This document shows, in pieces, positions 18,198 through 27,761 of a DNA stretch of 64,000 nucleotides. Source of the DNA: Thermovenabulum gondwanense (GTDB lineage: Bacteria; Bacillota; Thermosediminibacteria; Thermosediminibacterales; Thermosediminibacteraceae); assembly GCF_001601575.1 (NCBI RefSeq), contig NZ_LOHZ01000022.1:1-64000 (forward strand), read 5' to 3'. How positions within the stretch are numbered: position 1 is the first letter of the stretch; every line of letters begins with the position of its first letter. The notes beneath the pieces were generated by a model. The model saw nothing but the letters and a program-made list of their open reading frames with translations. It was not told the DNA's origin and searched no databases. A program made the translations under genes and the position numbers.

Positions 18198-18710
18198 CTA
18201 TTCGGAGAGTGCCTTTTGTAAAACCTTTTTCTCCTCTTCACTTAACAGATACGTACTGGTTCCGCCGCTGATGGGCTTTAAATACACCCTGTTCTCATCC
18301 CTCCCGTAAATGCTGGTTATTATAAATCCATCGTTATTCCCGTTTAACAGAGCAATACTAAAGCTAAGATCGCTTCCCATATTTTCAAAAGCATTGTACC
18401 TGATGGCGTGAAATTTTTGTAATGCAGCCTTAGACCTTGCCTCAAAATCTTCCACTTTTTTTTTGATACTTACCCCATCTTCCTTTGTTTTTTCCACTTC
18501 CCTGGCTATCATCATCAAAATTTCCTCCAGGTTTTTCCCATCCATTCCCCTTGTAAGTGCCTGATATTTCTTCATAATTTTTGTCAATTTTACGCTGACG
18601 GCAATAAAAATTATAAGTGCGGCAATATAAAGGAAAACGGTTATCAATATAAGTGTATCGATATTTTCTCCAATTAGTCTCTTTACTTCCTGTATGTACT
18701 GTAGCTGCAT
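18198..18710 (-). CDS. DUF4446 family protein
   Basis: 170-residue protein with one transmembrane segment (about residues 19-42), a predicted coiled coil (about 55-90) and a C-terminal domain RYNAFENMGSDLSFSIALLN ... FIITSIYGRDENRVYLKP typical of DUF4446. ATG at 18710 with GGGAGG. It lies 15 bases upstream of the M23 peptidase and probably shares its transcript. Function unknown. Confidence 0.85.
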   Translation of the reverse strand: MQLQYIQEVKRLIGENIDTLILITVFLYIAALIIFIAVSVKLTKIMKKYQALTRGMDGKNLEEILMMIAREVEKTKEDGVSIKKKVEDFEARSKAALQKFHAIRYNAFENMGSDLSFSIALLNGNNDGFIITSIYGRDENRVYLKPISGGTSTYLLSEEEKKVLQKALSE

Positions 18711-18750
18711 TTTTATTTGCCTCCCTTAGATCCTTAATCTGCACATCACA

Positions 18751-19446
18751 TTAATAAAAATTATATTTCATGAATAAATAAGTTATAAATATCGCGGTAA
18801 ATATTGCGGGCAGAAAATTACCCACCTTTACTCGAGATTTCCCCGACAGCATGTTTATGCCTATGCCGAAAATTAAAAGACCCCCGGTAGCAGTCATTTC
18901 TCTTATTATTTCCTGGGTTAAATACGCTTTAATAAATCTTGCAGAAAGCGTTATGGCCCCCTGGTAGATAAAAACCGGAAGGGAGGAAAAGGCCACTCCT
19001 ATACCCAGGCTGGAAGTGAAGACTATAGACGAAACCCCGTCGAGTATTGACTTAACAAAAAGAATACTGTGGTTTCCGCTTAAACCGCTTTCAATTGACC
19101 CCATAATAGCCATGGCCCCCACGCAGTATACCAGACTGGCCGTTACAAAAGCCTTTGTAAACTCTCCTTCGGTTTTTGAGAACTTCTTCTCAATTCTTCC
19201 TCCTATCTTATTAAGTCCTTCTTCTATTTTTAAACTTTCGCCGATGATCGCTCCGGTGACTATACTTAAAGTAACCACCAGTAAGTTGTTTGTCTTGATG
19301 CTCATGGATATTCCTATAAGCATTACCGTAAGGCTAAGCCCCTGCATCACCGTGGACTTAATATCTTCGCTGAAACTGTTTTTTAAGAAATATCCCAGCA
19401 AGGAACCTATCAGTATAGATACTGAATTTACTACCGTGCCCAGCAA
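18751..19446 (-). CDS. DUF554 family membrane protein
   Basis: 231-residue polytopic protein of the DUF554 (YdfK/YqgA) family: LGTVVNSVSILIGSLLGYFL start, GISMSIKTNNLL, and FTSSLGIGVAFSSLPVFIYQGAITL. TTG at 19446 is preceded by GGGGG. Follows the hydG terminator, so transcribed separately from hydG. Transport role presumed, substrate unknown. Confidence 0.85.
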   Translation of the reverse strand: MLGTVVNSVSILIGSLLGYFLKNSFSEDIKSTVMQGLSLTVMLIGISMSIKTNNLLVVTLSIVTGAIIGESLKIEEGLNKIGGRIEKKFSKTEGEFTKAFVTASLVYCVGAMAIMGSIESGLSGNHSILFVKSILDGVSSIVFTSSLGIGVAFSSLPVFIYQGAITLSARFIKAYLTQEIIREMTATGGLLIFGIGINMLSGKSRVKVGNFLPAIFTAIFITYLFMKYNFY

Positions 19447-19502
19447 TTTTTATCCCCCAATTCCTTTTGTTATAACATTTCCTTAAGTTAAAGGTTTTTA
19501 TG

Positions 19503-19530
19503 AAAAAACCCGGGGATTTTCCCGGGTTTT
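19503..19530 (-). terminator. Terminator after hydG
   Basis: Minus-strand AAAACCCGGG and CCCGGGTTTT form a 10-bp stem with a 6-base loop ending in six Ts, starting 2 bases after the hydG stop. Confidence 0.9.
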
Positions 19531-19532
19531 CA

Positions 19533-20960
19533 CTAAAAGTATAGATCCCTCTCCCCCCGTTCCAATCGCGATAATTTTTCAACAGTCTTTTTTCTGATGG
19601 TTTCGTTGGGAATATCCATTAAGCTTTTTTGAATTACCTTTTCTCCTATTTCTTTCAATTTTTCATCGGCGTAATCCATCAGAAATTCTTTAAAAGTCAA
19701 AATGGCATTTGGCTGGCAAAGGTTTTGTATGTTTCCGGTTTTTGCCAGTTCCATGAACCTGTCGCCGGTCCTACCCATCCGGTAGCAGGCGGTGCAATAA
19801 CTGGGCAGGTACCCCTGCCGGCATAGGGACATCAATACCTCGTTGGGAGTTCTTTTATCTTCCACTTCAAATTGGTAACAGGCATTTTTTTCTTTTTTAC
19901 TGATTTCGTCGTGATATCCTCCCACACCTGTACAGGATCCGGCGCTTATTTGCGAAATCCCTACCGAAATAACCTCTTCTCTAAAATCCGGCTTTTCCCT
20001 GGTTGAAAGGATCATTCCTGTATAGGGGACGGCGAGCCTTACAATGGCTACAATTTTCTTGAAATCTTTATCGCTTACCAGATACGGGAAGCTTTTCAAA
20101 TCAACCCCTTTTGCCGGCCTCAATCTGGGAAAGGAAATGGTATGGGGCCCCACCCCGTACTTTTCATCCAAGTATTTAGCGTGCATTATCAGCGCCACCA
20201 CTTCATATTTAAAATCGTAAAGGCCAAACAGCACGCCCAATCCTACGTCATCTATATCCCCCAGCATGGCCCTGTCCATAGCAGTAGTGTGATAATTGTA
20301 ATCGCTTTTCGGTCCGGCGGGATGCATGTATTTGTACGTTGGTCTGTGGTAGGTTTCCTGAAATAGGATATACGTTCCAATACCTACCTCTTTCAATTTT
20401 TTGTAATTTTCCACATTAGTGGCTGCTATATTGACGTTAACCCTTCTTATACTGCCGTTTTTTAACTTGGTATCGTACACGGTTTTAATTACTTCCAGAG
20501 TATAATCTATCGGGCAGTTTACCGGATCTTCTCCCGCCTCTAAGGCAAGTCTTTTATGCCCCATTTCTTCCAGTATTTGTACTTCTTCCCTAACTTCATC
20601 CATGGTCAGCCTTCTTCTCTTGGCATCATTTTCTCTTCTATAACCGCAGTACCTGCAGTTGTTTACACAGTAGTCGCTGAAATAAAGAGGTGCAAATAAA
20701 ACTATCCTGTTACCGTAAATTTTGTTTTTGACTTCTTTGGCAACCAGGTATAATTCTTCCAGCAACTCCTCATCTTCTAAATAAAGAAGGCTTGCCACTT
20801 CATTAATATCCAAACCTTTTGCTTCTCTCGCCTTTTCAATTATTTCCCTTATTTCGCTTTTTGCGGTTTTTTCCCCTCTTTTCAGGGCTTCTAAAATTTT
20901 TTGATCATCGATGAAATCTGCCTTAAAATTTTCGGGATCCTCTTTCAATACATACTCCAT
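19533..20960 (-). CDS. hydG: [FeFe]-hydrogenase H-cluster radical SAM maturase HydG
   Basis: 475-residue tyrosine lyase that makes the CO and CN- ligands of the H-cluster. The radical-SAM Cys motif is YCVNNCRYCGY near residue 98 (CX3CX2C), and the second cluster is at the C-terminus: YCTACYRMGRTGDRFMEL with the third Cys in NLCQPNA. These C-terminal Cys distinguish HydG from its relative ThiH. ATG at 20960 with AAGGAGG. It stands alone, next to parS, between parB and a terminator; hydE, hydF and hydrogenase genes are not in the window. It implies hydrogen metabolism in this anaerobe. Confidence 0.95.
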   Translation of the reverse strand: MEYVLKEDPENFKADFIDDQKILEALKRGEKTAKSEIREIIEKAREAKGLDINEVASLLYLEDEELLEELYLVAKEVKNKIYGNRIVLFAPLYFSDYCVNNCRYCGYRRENDAKRRRLTMDEVREEVQILEEMGHKRLALEAGEDPVNCPIDYTLEVIKTVYDTKLKNGSIRRVNVNIAATNVENYKKLKEVGIGTYILFQETYHRPTYKYMHPAGPKSDYNYHTTAMDRAMLGDIDDVGLGVLFGLYDFKYEVVALIMHAKYLDEKYGVGPHTISFPRLRPAKGVDLKSFPYLVSDKDFKKIVAIVRLAVPYTGMILSTREKPDFREEVISVGISQISAGSCTGVGGYHDEISKKEKNACYQFEVEDKRTPNEVLMSLCRQGYLPSYCTACYRMGRTGDRFMELAKTGNIQNLCQPNAILTFKEFLMDYADEKLKEIGEKVIQKSLMDIPNETIRKKTVEKLSRLERGERDLYF

Positions 20961-21102
20961 TACTTTCCCTCCTTAATTTATTGATTTTAGTGACAGTTAC
21001 TAATCTTTATCCTCCCGGAGGGAAAGCCGCTTTTAAAATTGACATGAATTTCTCCCCCCTTCGCTCAGGAATTTCCCTCACGTCAGGATATAATTTAAAA
21101 AA

Positions 21103-21118
21103 TGTTTCACGTGAAACA
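21103..21118. other. parS centromere site
   Basis: TGTTTCACGTGAAACA, a perfect 16-base palindrome identical to the bacterial parS consensus bound by ParB/Spo0J. It lies 2 bases beyond the parB stop codon, in the parB-hydG intergenic region. I found no second exact copy in the window. Confidence 0.97.
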
Positions 21119-21120
21119 AT

Positions 21121-21966
21121 TTATATTGTTATTAATTCAATTATCCTCTCCAGATCTTCCTTAGAGTAAAATTCAATTTCAATCTTGCCTCTGTCGCCAC
21201 TTCCTTTAATTTTTACCTTGGTTCCCAATGCGGAACGTAAAATTTCTTCAACATCATTGAACCTGTTTCCTTCCTTTCCTCTATCTTTATTAAAATTTTC
21301 CTTTGTTCTATTTTCTCTCGCCTTTTTTATAAACTCTTCGGTTTCCCTTACCGATAATCCCTCTTTTAAAATCTTTTTAGCCAGTGACATCCTTTCTTCG
21401 GAATCTTCCAATGCCAACAGTGCCCTTGCATGTCCCGAGCTTATTTCTCCCTTAATCATCATACTTTTTATCTCATCATCCAAATTCAACAATCTCAATG
21501 TATTTGCTATAAAAGGTCTGCTCTTGCCGAGCTTTTTGGCCAGTTCCTCCTGAGTTAATCCGCATTGTTCTATTAAAGTCCTGTATGCTTCAGCCTCTTC
21601 AATAGGATTTAAATCTTCCCTCTGGATATTTTCAATTAAAGCGACCTCCATTATTTCTTCTCTGGTCAGTTCCTTTACTACGGCGGGAATTTTTTTTAAT
21701 CCGGCTATTTTTGCAGCCCTCCATCTTCTTTCACCGGCAACTATTTCATAACCTCGTTCGGTTTTTTTCAGTATAATAGGCTGAATGATTCCGTGTGTTT
21801 TTATAGATTCGGCAAGTTCTATCAGTTTTTCTTCATCAAAATTTTTCCTTGGCTGATTTTCCCGCGAATATATTTTATCTACATCTATCTCTATTAGATT
21901 CTCTTCTTTTCCTTCATCTAAGGGGATTAAAGCCCCAAGTCCCTTTCCAAGAGCCTTCTTAGGCAA
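21121..21966 (-). CDS. parB: Chromosome partitioning protein ParB (Spo0J)
   Basis: 281-residue CTP-dependent DNA clamp that loads at parS and spreads, guiding origin segregation and SMC loading. Marks: [12 protein letters not shown] at the start (the ParA-stimulating type of tail), [13 protein letters not shown], the CTP-binding [12 protein letters not shown], and the helix-turn-helix [20 protein letters not shown]. The residues that set parS versus NBS specificity are the ParB set (Arg in KSRPF, Thr in ANTLR, Gly in SSGHAR). TTG at 21966 gives this N-terminus with GGAGG 9 bases upstream and overlaps the parA stop by 8 bases; the longer frame has no family match. Confidence 0.97.
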   Translation of the reverse strand: MPKKALGKGLGALIPLDEGKEENLIEIDVDKIYSRENQPRKNFDEEKLIELAESIKTHGIIQPIILKKTERGYEIVAGERRWRAAKIAGLKKIPAVVKELTREEIMEVALIENIQREDLNPIEEAEAYRTLIEQCGLTQEELAKKLGKSRPFIANTLRLLNLDDEIKSMMIKGEISSGHARALLALEDSEERMSLAKKILKEGLSVRETEEFIKKARENRTKENFNKDRGKEGNRFNDVEEILRSALGTKVKIKGSGDRGKIEIEFYSKEDLERIIELITI

Positions 21967-22720
21967 TTCCGAGCACCTCCCTTGCCAGTTCCATATATAC
22001 TTCGGACCCTTTGGATTTGGGGTCATAGGCTATTATTGGCTTTCCGTGGCTCGGTGCCTCACTCAACCTTACATTCCTGGGTATGATAGTTTTATATACT
22101 TTATTTCTAAAAAATTTTTTCACTTCTTCTACTACCTGTATTGATAAATTTGTTCTGGCGTCAAACATGGTGAGCAAAACTCCTTCAATTTCAAGGGTTT
22201 CATTCAATGACTTTTGAACCAATTTTATTGTATTCATCAGCTGGCTTAAACCTTCTAACGCGTAATACTCGCATTGTATGGGTATCAAAACCGAGTTGGC
22301 AGCCGTAAGGGCGTTAATTGTAAGAAGTCCCAGAGAAGGAGGGCAATCAATGATAATATAATTATAACGATCGCTTATATTTTCCAGGGAATTTTTTAAC
22401 AAATACTCCCTTCCTTCCATCATAACAAGTTCGATTTCAGCTCCGGCTAATTGGATATTCGAAGGGATAATGTGGAGGTTTTTATATTTAGTATCAATGA
22501 TATTGTCTTCAACCGGTTCACCGTTGATTAAAACATTATACAGGGATCCTTTTAATTTTTCTTTATCAATTCCCAGGCCGCTGGTGGAATTTCCCTGCGG
22601 GTCTATATCTACTATCAGGACTTTTTTCCCTAAGGAGGCTATACAGGAGCTAAGGTTTACAGCAGTGGTGGTTTTGCCCACACCGCCCTTTTGGTTTGCA
22701 ATTGCTATAATCTTTGCCAT
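21959..22720 (-). CDS. parA: Chromosome partitioning ATPase ParA (Soj)
   Basis: 253-residue deviant Walker ATPase that binds DNA non-specifically and works with ParB; in B. subtilis Soj also regulates DnaA. Walker A is [17 protein letters not shown] (about residues 8-24), followed by [13 protein letters not shown] and [17 protein letters not shown] at 22720. Translationally coupled to parB by overlap and preceded by noc. Confidence 0.97.
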   Translation of the reverse strand: MAKIIAIANQKGGVGKTTTAVNLSSCIASLGKKVLIVDIDPQGNSTSGLGIDKEKLKGSLYNVLINGEPVEDNIIDTKYKNLHIIPSNIQLAGAEIELVMMEGREYLLKNSLENISDRYNYIIIDCPPSLGLLTINALTAANSVLIPIQCEYYALEGLSQLMNTIKLVQKSLNETLEIEGVLLTMFDARTNLSIQVVEEVKKFFRNKVYKTIIPRNVRLSEAPSHGKPIIAYDPKSKGSEVYMELAREVLGIA

Positions 22721-22806
22721 CCTTTCACCAACCCAGCTTTATTATAATAATTATTTCTATTTTATCATTTTATTTCCTTCTATTAAATAAAAAAAATAAT
22801 GGTTCT

Positions 22807-23607
22807 CTACCTCTTGGGTATTTGAACCACCAGCTCTATATAATCCCCTTTATCGTATTCCTTATATTCCGCACTGAGGCCTGTGTCTTTTATATTCGAT
22901 ACCAATTTTCTAATAGAATTTACAAATATCCTGATATCCTTTATCGCGATTTTTAGATTTTTTTTCTTATTTTTCTCTTTCTGCTTTTGCTTTGTCAAAT
23001 AGGAGTCAACTAATTCTTCAGTTTGTCTCACATTCAAGCCCTTTTCAACTACTTTTTTAATTACCTCCCTTTGCATTTCCTCGTCGGGAATTTTTAACAG
23101 GGCTCGAGCATGCCTTTCAGTCAGGTTTTCCTGGGAAATAATTTTCAAAATATCAGGTGGTATCTTTAATATACGTATTTTGTTAGCTATGGTAGACTGG
23201 CTTTTCCCTATCCGCATTGCCAATTGTTCCTGTGTTAGACCGTGTTCTTCCATAAGAAGCCTGTAACCTTCTGCTTCCTCTATAAAATTCAAGTTCTCCC
23301 TCTGTAAATTTTCTATTAATGCCATTATAGCGGTTTCGGTTTCCTTAGCATCTCTAATAATTGCCGGAATTTCCTTCAGCCCCGCTATTTTGCTCGCTCT
23401 CCATCTTCTTTCTCCGGCAATTAATTCGTAGTTTGTTTTCCCGATCCGTCTAACTATTATTGGCTGCAGAACACCATAATTTTTTATGGATTCGGTTAAA
23501 TCTTTAAGGGAATCATCATCGAAATTTTTTCTCGGCTGATAGGGGTTGGGCTTTATCGCATCTACCGGTATGTTTACTATCTCATTCCTCTTCTCCCCCC
23601 ACACCAA
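22807..23607 (-). CDS. noc: Nucleoid occlusion protein Noc
   Basis: 266-residue ParB paralog that binds NBS sites and blocks division over the nucleoid. The CTP motif [11 protein letters not shown] and the helix-turn-helix LTQEQLAMRIGKSQSTIANK are present. Specificity residues are the Noc set: Gln in KSQST, Lys in ANKIR, Lys in RILKI and Arg in TERHAR. The start is TTG at 23607 (or GTG at 23604), with an in-frame stop immediately upstream. The N-terminus MVWGEKRNEIVNIPVD therefore lacks the longer amphipathic membrane-binding helix of B. subtilis Noc. Lies between rsmG and parA, as in Bacillus. Confidence 0.93.
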   Translation of the reverse strand: MVWGEKRNEIVNIPVDAIKPNPYQPRKNFDDDSLKDLTESIKNYGVLQPIIVRRIGKTNYELIAGERRWRASKIAGLKEIPAIIRDAKETETAIMALIENLQRENLNFIEEAEGYRLLMEEHGLTQEQLAMRIGKSQSTIANKIRILKIPPDILKIISQENLTERHARALLKIPDEEMQREVIKKVVEKGLNVRQTEELVDSYLTKQKQKEKNKKKNLKIAIKDIRIFVNSIRKLVSNIKDTGLSAEYKEYDKGDYIELVVQIPKR

Positions 23608-23701
23608 TTACCACCGCCTTACATTTTTTCTATTTATTTTTAATAAATTCTATTCTTTTTAAAAATATCCTTCTTACTTCTAAAAAACATGCTTATTCTT
23701 T

Positions 23702-24412
23702 TTATTTTATCGGCCTTTTTTCAGGTATACCCGGCCTTCGAGGGTAATTTTCGGGTGTATTTTTTATCTTTCGGATTACTATAATTTTTCTTTTATACCC
23801 CGACGGCAAATCATAGGATATTATATCTTCAATTTTCCCTCCCATTATTTCCACAGCTTTAATTGAACCATCTATTTCTTCTTTTGCCTTTTCCCCCTTC
23901 ATCGCTAAAAAAAATCCTCCCACCTTCACAAAAGGAAGGCAAAATTCGGCCAGGGTAGAAAGGTTGGAAACCGCCCTCGCTACGGAATAATCGTAATTTT
24001 CCCTGTGTTCCCTATTTTTCCCTAAATTTTCGGCTCTGTCATTTATAACATAAATATTTTTTAAATCCAATTTTTCGATAACATCATTGAGAAAATCCGT
24101 CTTCTTTTTAACAGAATCAAGTAAAGTAATATTTAAATCATCTCTAACAATTTTTAATATTATCCCGGGTATTCCGGCTCCCGTTCCGACATCAATCAAT
24201 TTTCCCGATTCGCTTAAATAGAATAATTTATTCAGATAAAGGGAATCTATTATATGTTTTTCTGCAAATTCCTTTTCATCTATGACAGAAGTCAGATTTA
24301 TTATTTCATTGCGCCTTATAACTTCCTGGAAATAATTTTCCAGAAGATATAGTTTTTCCTCCGTCAAAAGAATTTCACATTTTAAAAGTTTTTCTTTAAT
24401 TATCTCCTTCAT
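23702..24412 (-). CDS. rsmG: 16S rRNA (guanine-N7) methyltransferase RsmG
   Basis: 236-residue SAM-dependent methyltransferase modifying G527 of 16S rRNA. The SAM site is LIDVGTGAGIPGIILK near residue 70. Start ATG at 24412 lies 5 bases after the mnmG stop; an in-frame GTG at 24427 would overlap mnmG. Length and position (mnmG-rsmG-noc) are typical. Confidence 0.95.
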   Translation of the reverse strand: MKEIIKEKLLKCEILLTEEKLYLLENYFQEVIRRNEIINLTSVIDEKEFAEKHIIDSLYLNKLFYLSESGKLIDVGTGAGIPGIILKIVRDDLNITLLDSVKKKTDFLNDVIEKLDLKNIYVINDRAENLGKNREHRENYDYSVARAVSNLSTLAEFCLPFVKVGGFFLAMKGEKAKEEIDGSIKAVEIMGGKIEDIISYDLPSGYKRKIIVIRKIKNTPENYPRRPGIPEKRPIK

Positions 24413-24416
24413 AACA

Positions 24417-26312
24417 TTATTCTTCACTTTCTTTTCCCTTTTTTCTTTTTTCCGACTCCAAATAAATCAGTAAAATGGATATATCCGCTGGATTCACACC
24501 GGATATTCTGCTGGCCTGTCCTATAGATTCGGGCCTTATTTTCTTTAGCTTTTGCTTTGCTTCCGTGCGAAGTCCATAAATTTTATCATAGTCAATATCG
24601 GGAGGAATTTTCTTATTTTCCAGCTTTTTGAAAGCCTCCACCTGTTTTAACTGCCTGCTTATATATCCTTCATAGGCAATTTCCACTTGAACCTGTTCGA
24701 TTATTTCCTTTGGCAAATCCGGTCTACCCTTATCAAATACCTTTATCTTTTCATAGTCCAATTCCGGCCTTTTCAATAAATCTTCCAAAGTTACAGGTGT
24801 ATTTATGGGACTCGTTCCTAATTCTTCCAATTCTTCGTTTACTTCTTGTGTTGGTGTGATTTTTATACTCCTTAATCTTTCAATTTCCTCTTCAATCATT
24901 TTTTTCTTCTTTAAAAATTTCTCATACCTTTCTTCACTTATCAATCCTATTTTATATCCTATTTCCGTAAGCCTCATATCTGCATTATCATTCCTTAAAA
25001 TCAGCCTGTATTCTGCCCGAGAAGTAAGCATTCGGTAAGGTTCGTTTGTACCTTTTGTTACCAGGTCGTCTATCAGTACACCTATATACGCATCGGACCT
25101 TTTCAAAACCAAAGGCTCTCTATCCTTTAATTTTAACGCTGCATTGATGCCAGCAATTAAACCTTGGGCAGCAGCTTCTTCATAGCCCGATGTTCCATTA
25201 ATCTGGCCTGCCATGTACAAACCTTCAATTTCTTTTGTTTCCAGGGTCAGGTGCAGCTGCGTAGGAACGACGTAATCGTATTCGATAGCGTAACCTGGTC
25301 TCATTAGTCTAACGTTTTCCAGACCCTTAATAGACCGCAACATCATAACCTGGACATCCTCGGGTAAACTTGTAGAAACTCCCTGAACATACATTTCATT
25401 GGTATTGAGTCCTTCGGGTTCGATGAATACTTGATGGGATTCTTTATCTGAAAATCTCACCACTTTATCCTCTATACTCGGACAGTATCTTGGTCCTACA
25501 CCTTTTATATCTCCTCTATACAGGGGAGCTCTGTGAAGATTTTCGAGGATTATCTCGTGGGTCTTTTTTGTAGTATATGTCAGCCAGCAGGATACCTGAG
25601 GTCTATTTAACACCTCCGTTTCGTAAGAAAAAGGAATCATGATTTCGTCTCCCGGCTGCTCAATCATTTTTGAAAAATCTACCGATTTTTTATGAACTCT
25701 TGGAGGAGTACCCGTTTTGAACCTGCCCAGTTCAAAACCCAGGTCCAGTAAACAACCGGAAAGTTCGTTTGCTGGAAATAGTCCGTTGGGACCACCGCTG
25801 TAATTAACATCTCCTATTATTATTCTGCTTCTCAAATACACTCCGGTAGTGAGAATAACGGCATTGGCGTAATAAACTCCTCCCGTCCGCGTAACTACTC
25901 CCTTTACCTTTTTATTTTGCGTAATAATTTTTACCACTTCACCCTGGACTATATCTAAGTTTTCCTGACTTTCTAAGGTATATTTCATTGAAAACTGATA
26001 GGCCTTTTTATCCGCCTGAGCCCTTAATGCCCTTACAGCAGGACCCTTTTTTGTATTCAGCATTCTTACCTGTATTAATGTTTTATCGGTATTCCTGGCC
26101 ATTTCGCCACCCAGTGCATCTATCTCTCTCACCAGGTGACCTTTTGCAGGACCGCCTATGGAAGGATTGCACGGCATCATAGCAATACTATCCAAATTTA
26201 TTGCAAATACTACCGTTTTTAATCCCAGCCTTGCACAGGCAAGGGCAGCCTCACAACCGGCATGTCCCGCACCCACAACCGCCACATCATAATATCCAGC
26301 AGTATATTCCAT
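24417..26312 (-). CDS. mnmG: tRNA uridine-5-carboxymethylaminomethyl modification enzyme MnmG
   Basis: 631-residue FAD protein that, with MnmE, installs cmnm5U34 in tRNAs. Marks: [19 protein letters not shown] at the N-terminus (FAD site), [50 protein letters not shown] and the C-terminal [16 protein letters not shown] at 26312, 12 bases after mnmE. Length is the family norm. Confidence 0.98.
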   Translation of the reverse strand: MEYTAGYYDVAVVGAGHAGCEAALACARLGLKTVVFAINLDSIAMMPCNPSIGGPAKGHLVREIDALGGEMARNTDKTLIQVRMLNTKKGPAVRALRAQADKKAYQFSMKYTLESQENLDIVQGEVVKIITQNKKVKGVVTRTGGVYYANAVILTTGVYLRSRIIIGDVNYSGGPNGLFPANELSGCLLDLGFELGRFKTGTPPRVHKKSVDFSKMIEQPGDEIMIPFSYETEVLNRPQVSCWLTYTTKKTHEIILENLHRAPLYRGDIKGVGPRYCPSIEDKVVRFSDKESHQVFIEPEGLNTNEMYVQGVSTSLPEDVQVMMLRSIKGLENVRLMRPGYAIEYDYVVPTQLHLTLETKEIEGLYMAGQINGTSGYEEAAAQGLIAGINAALKLKDREPLVLKRSDAYIGVLIDDLVTKGTNEPYRMLTSRAEYRLILRNDNADMRLTEIGYKIGLISEERYEKFLKKKKMIEEEIERLRSIKITPTQEVNEELEELGTSPINTPVTLEDLLKRPELDYEKIKVFDKGRPDLPKEIIEQVQVEIAYEGYISRQLKQVEAFKKLENKKIPPDIDYDKIYGLRTEAKQKLKKIRPESIGQASRISGVNPADISILLIYLESEKRKKGKESEE

Positions 26313-26324
26313 ATCAATTCACCT

Positions 26325-27707
26325 TCATTTCCCTATGCAAAAATTTTCAAATATAGCATCGAGAATATCCTCTTTAACGCTGTCACCGGTAATCTCACCC
26401 AAATATTCCCATGCTTCTCTTATATAAATAGCACTTATTTCCATTGGTAGATTGTTTTCTACAGTAATTTTGGCTTCCTTTAAACTTTCTATTGCTTTGT
26501 TTATAGCTTCTATATGTCTCTGAGCTGTAATTATTATACCTTCTTCCAAGGAACCCACTTCATTAACGATTAGTTCGTAAATTTCCTCCCTCAATAATTC
26601 TATACCCTCATCTCTCAGTGCGGAAATCTTTACAACTCTTTTCCCCGGTAGATGTTCTTTCACCTTTTTCTCATCTATTTTTTGTCCCAGATCTATTTTG
26701 TTAAAGATGATTAGAAGCCTTTTTTCTTTTATATTTTCCATTATTTTGTAATCCTCTTCCTCCAATTCACCGGAAGCATCCACCACAAAAAGCACCAGTT
26801 CAGCTCCTTCTACCTTTTCCATTGCCCTCTCCACACCTATTTTTTCTACCGGGTCCTTTGTGTCTCTTATACCCGCTGTATCAATTATTTTAATGGGTAT
26901 CCCCTTAACATTTATATATTCTTCAATTACATCCCTTGTAGTTCCGGGTATTTCGGTGACAATCGCCCTTTTTTCCATAAGCAGGGAGTTTAGGAGTGAA
27001 GATTTTCCTACATTAGGTTTACCAACTATAACCGTTGAGATTCCTTCTCTTAATATCTTCCCGGCACCGGCCTTTTCTTTTAAATAATTCAATCTTTCAA
27101 TATTGTAAGATATATTTTTAAGAATAATATCCGGTGAAGCTTCAGGTATCTCCTCTTCAGGAAAATCTATATTTGCTTCTACCAATGCAATAACGCTTAA
27201 CAGGCTGTCCATTATTTCCTTTATTTTCTCCGATATTTTACCCTTTAACTGATCCACCGCCACTTTAAGGGCTTTATCTGTTTTTGCCCTTATTATATCT
27301 ATTACTGCTTCCGCCTGGGAAAGGTCTATCCTTCCGTTAATAAAGGCTCTTTTTGTGAATTCACCGGGTTGCGCAAGCCTTGCCCCGTTTCTTAGTACCA
27401 AATTTAATATTTTTCTCACTGCGGTGAAACCGCCATGAGAGTGAATTTCCACCATATCCTCCGCGGTATAGGAATTGGGGGCTTTAAATTTTACCATCAA
27501 TACTTCGTCCACCACATATTTTTCCAGATCATCGTATATATTCCCGAGGTACATTGTCCTGGGCTTCATCTCTTCAAAGCTTATCTTGCTTTTTGGGTAA
27601 AATAATTTTTTTGCTATATTAAAACTTTCTTCACCGCTAATCCTTATTATGCCTATTCCGCCTTCACCCATCGGCGTCGAAATAGCAGCAATGGTATCCT
27701 CTTTCAT
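26325..27707 (-). CDS. mnmE: tRNA modification GTPase MnmE
   Basis: 460-residue GTPase partner of MnmG. N-terminal formyl-THF-binding domain (ISTPMGEGGIGIIRISG), G domain with VGKPNVGKSSLLNSLL near residue 225, IPGTTRDVIEEY and DTAGIRDT, and the C-terminal CIGK motif carrying the catalytic Cys. ATG at 27707 is chosen over the in-frame TTG at 27713 because AAGGGG has better spacing. A perfect hairpin lies between this gene and jag. Confidence 0.98.
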   Translation of the reverse strand: MKEDTIAAISTPMGEGGIGIIRISGEESFNIAKKLFYPKSKISFEEMKPRTMYLGNIYDDLEKYVVDEVLMVKFKAPNSYTAEDMVEIHSHGGFTAVRKILNLVLRNGARLAQPGEFTKRAFINGRIDLSQAEAVIDIIRAKTDKALKVAVDQLKGKISEKIKEIMDSLLSVIALVEANIDFPEEEIPEASPDIILKNISYNIERLNYLKEKAGAGKILREGISTVIVGKPNVGKSSLLNSLLMEKRAIVTEIPGTTRDVIEEYINVKGIPIKIIDTAGIRDTKDPVEKIGVERAMEKVEGAELVLFVVDASGELEEEDYKIMENIKEKRLLIIFNKIDLGQKIDEKKVKEHLPGKRVVKISALRDEGIELLREEIYELIVNEVGSLEEGIIITAQRHIEAINKAIESLKEAKITVENNLPMEISAIYIREAWEYLGEITGDSVKEDILDAIFENFCIGK

Positions 27708-27733
27708 TTTCAAAAACCCCTTTATTTGTAATA

Positions 27734-27761
27734 TGACCTCATGGTTTATACCATGAGGTCA
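27734..27761 (-). promoter_or_regulatory. Intercistronic 11-bp hairpin between jag and mnmE
   Basis: TGACCTCATGG and CCATGAGGTCA form a perfect 11-bp stem with a 6-base loop. The jag TGA stop (27759-27761) is inside the stem. No T-run follows on either strand, so it is not an ordinary terminator; an mRNA processing, stabilising or translation-coupling element is possible. Confidence 0.6.

Noticed and set aside
21039-21094. TTGACA and TATAAT upstream of parS on the plus strand
   Set aside because: The spacing is 44 bases, far too long for one promoter, and no plus-strand gene follows.
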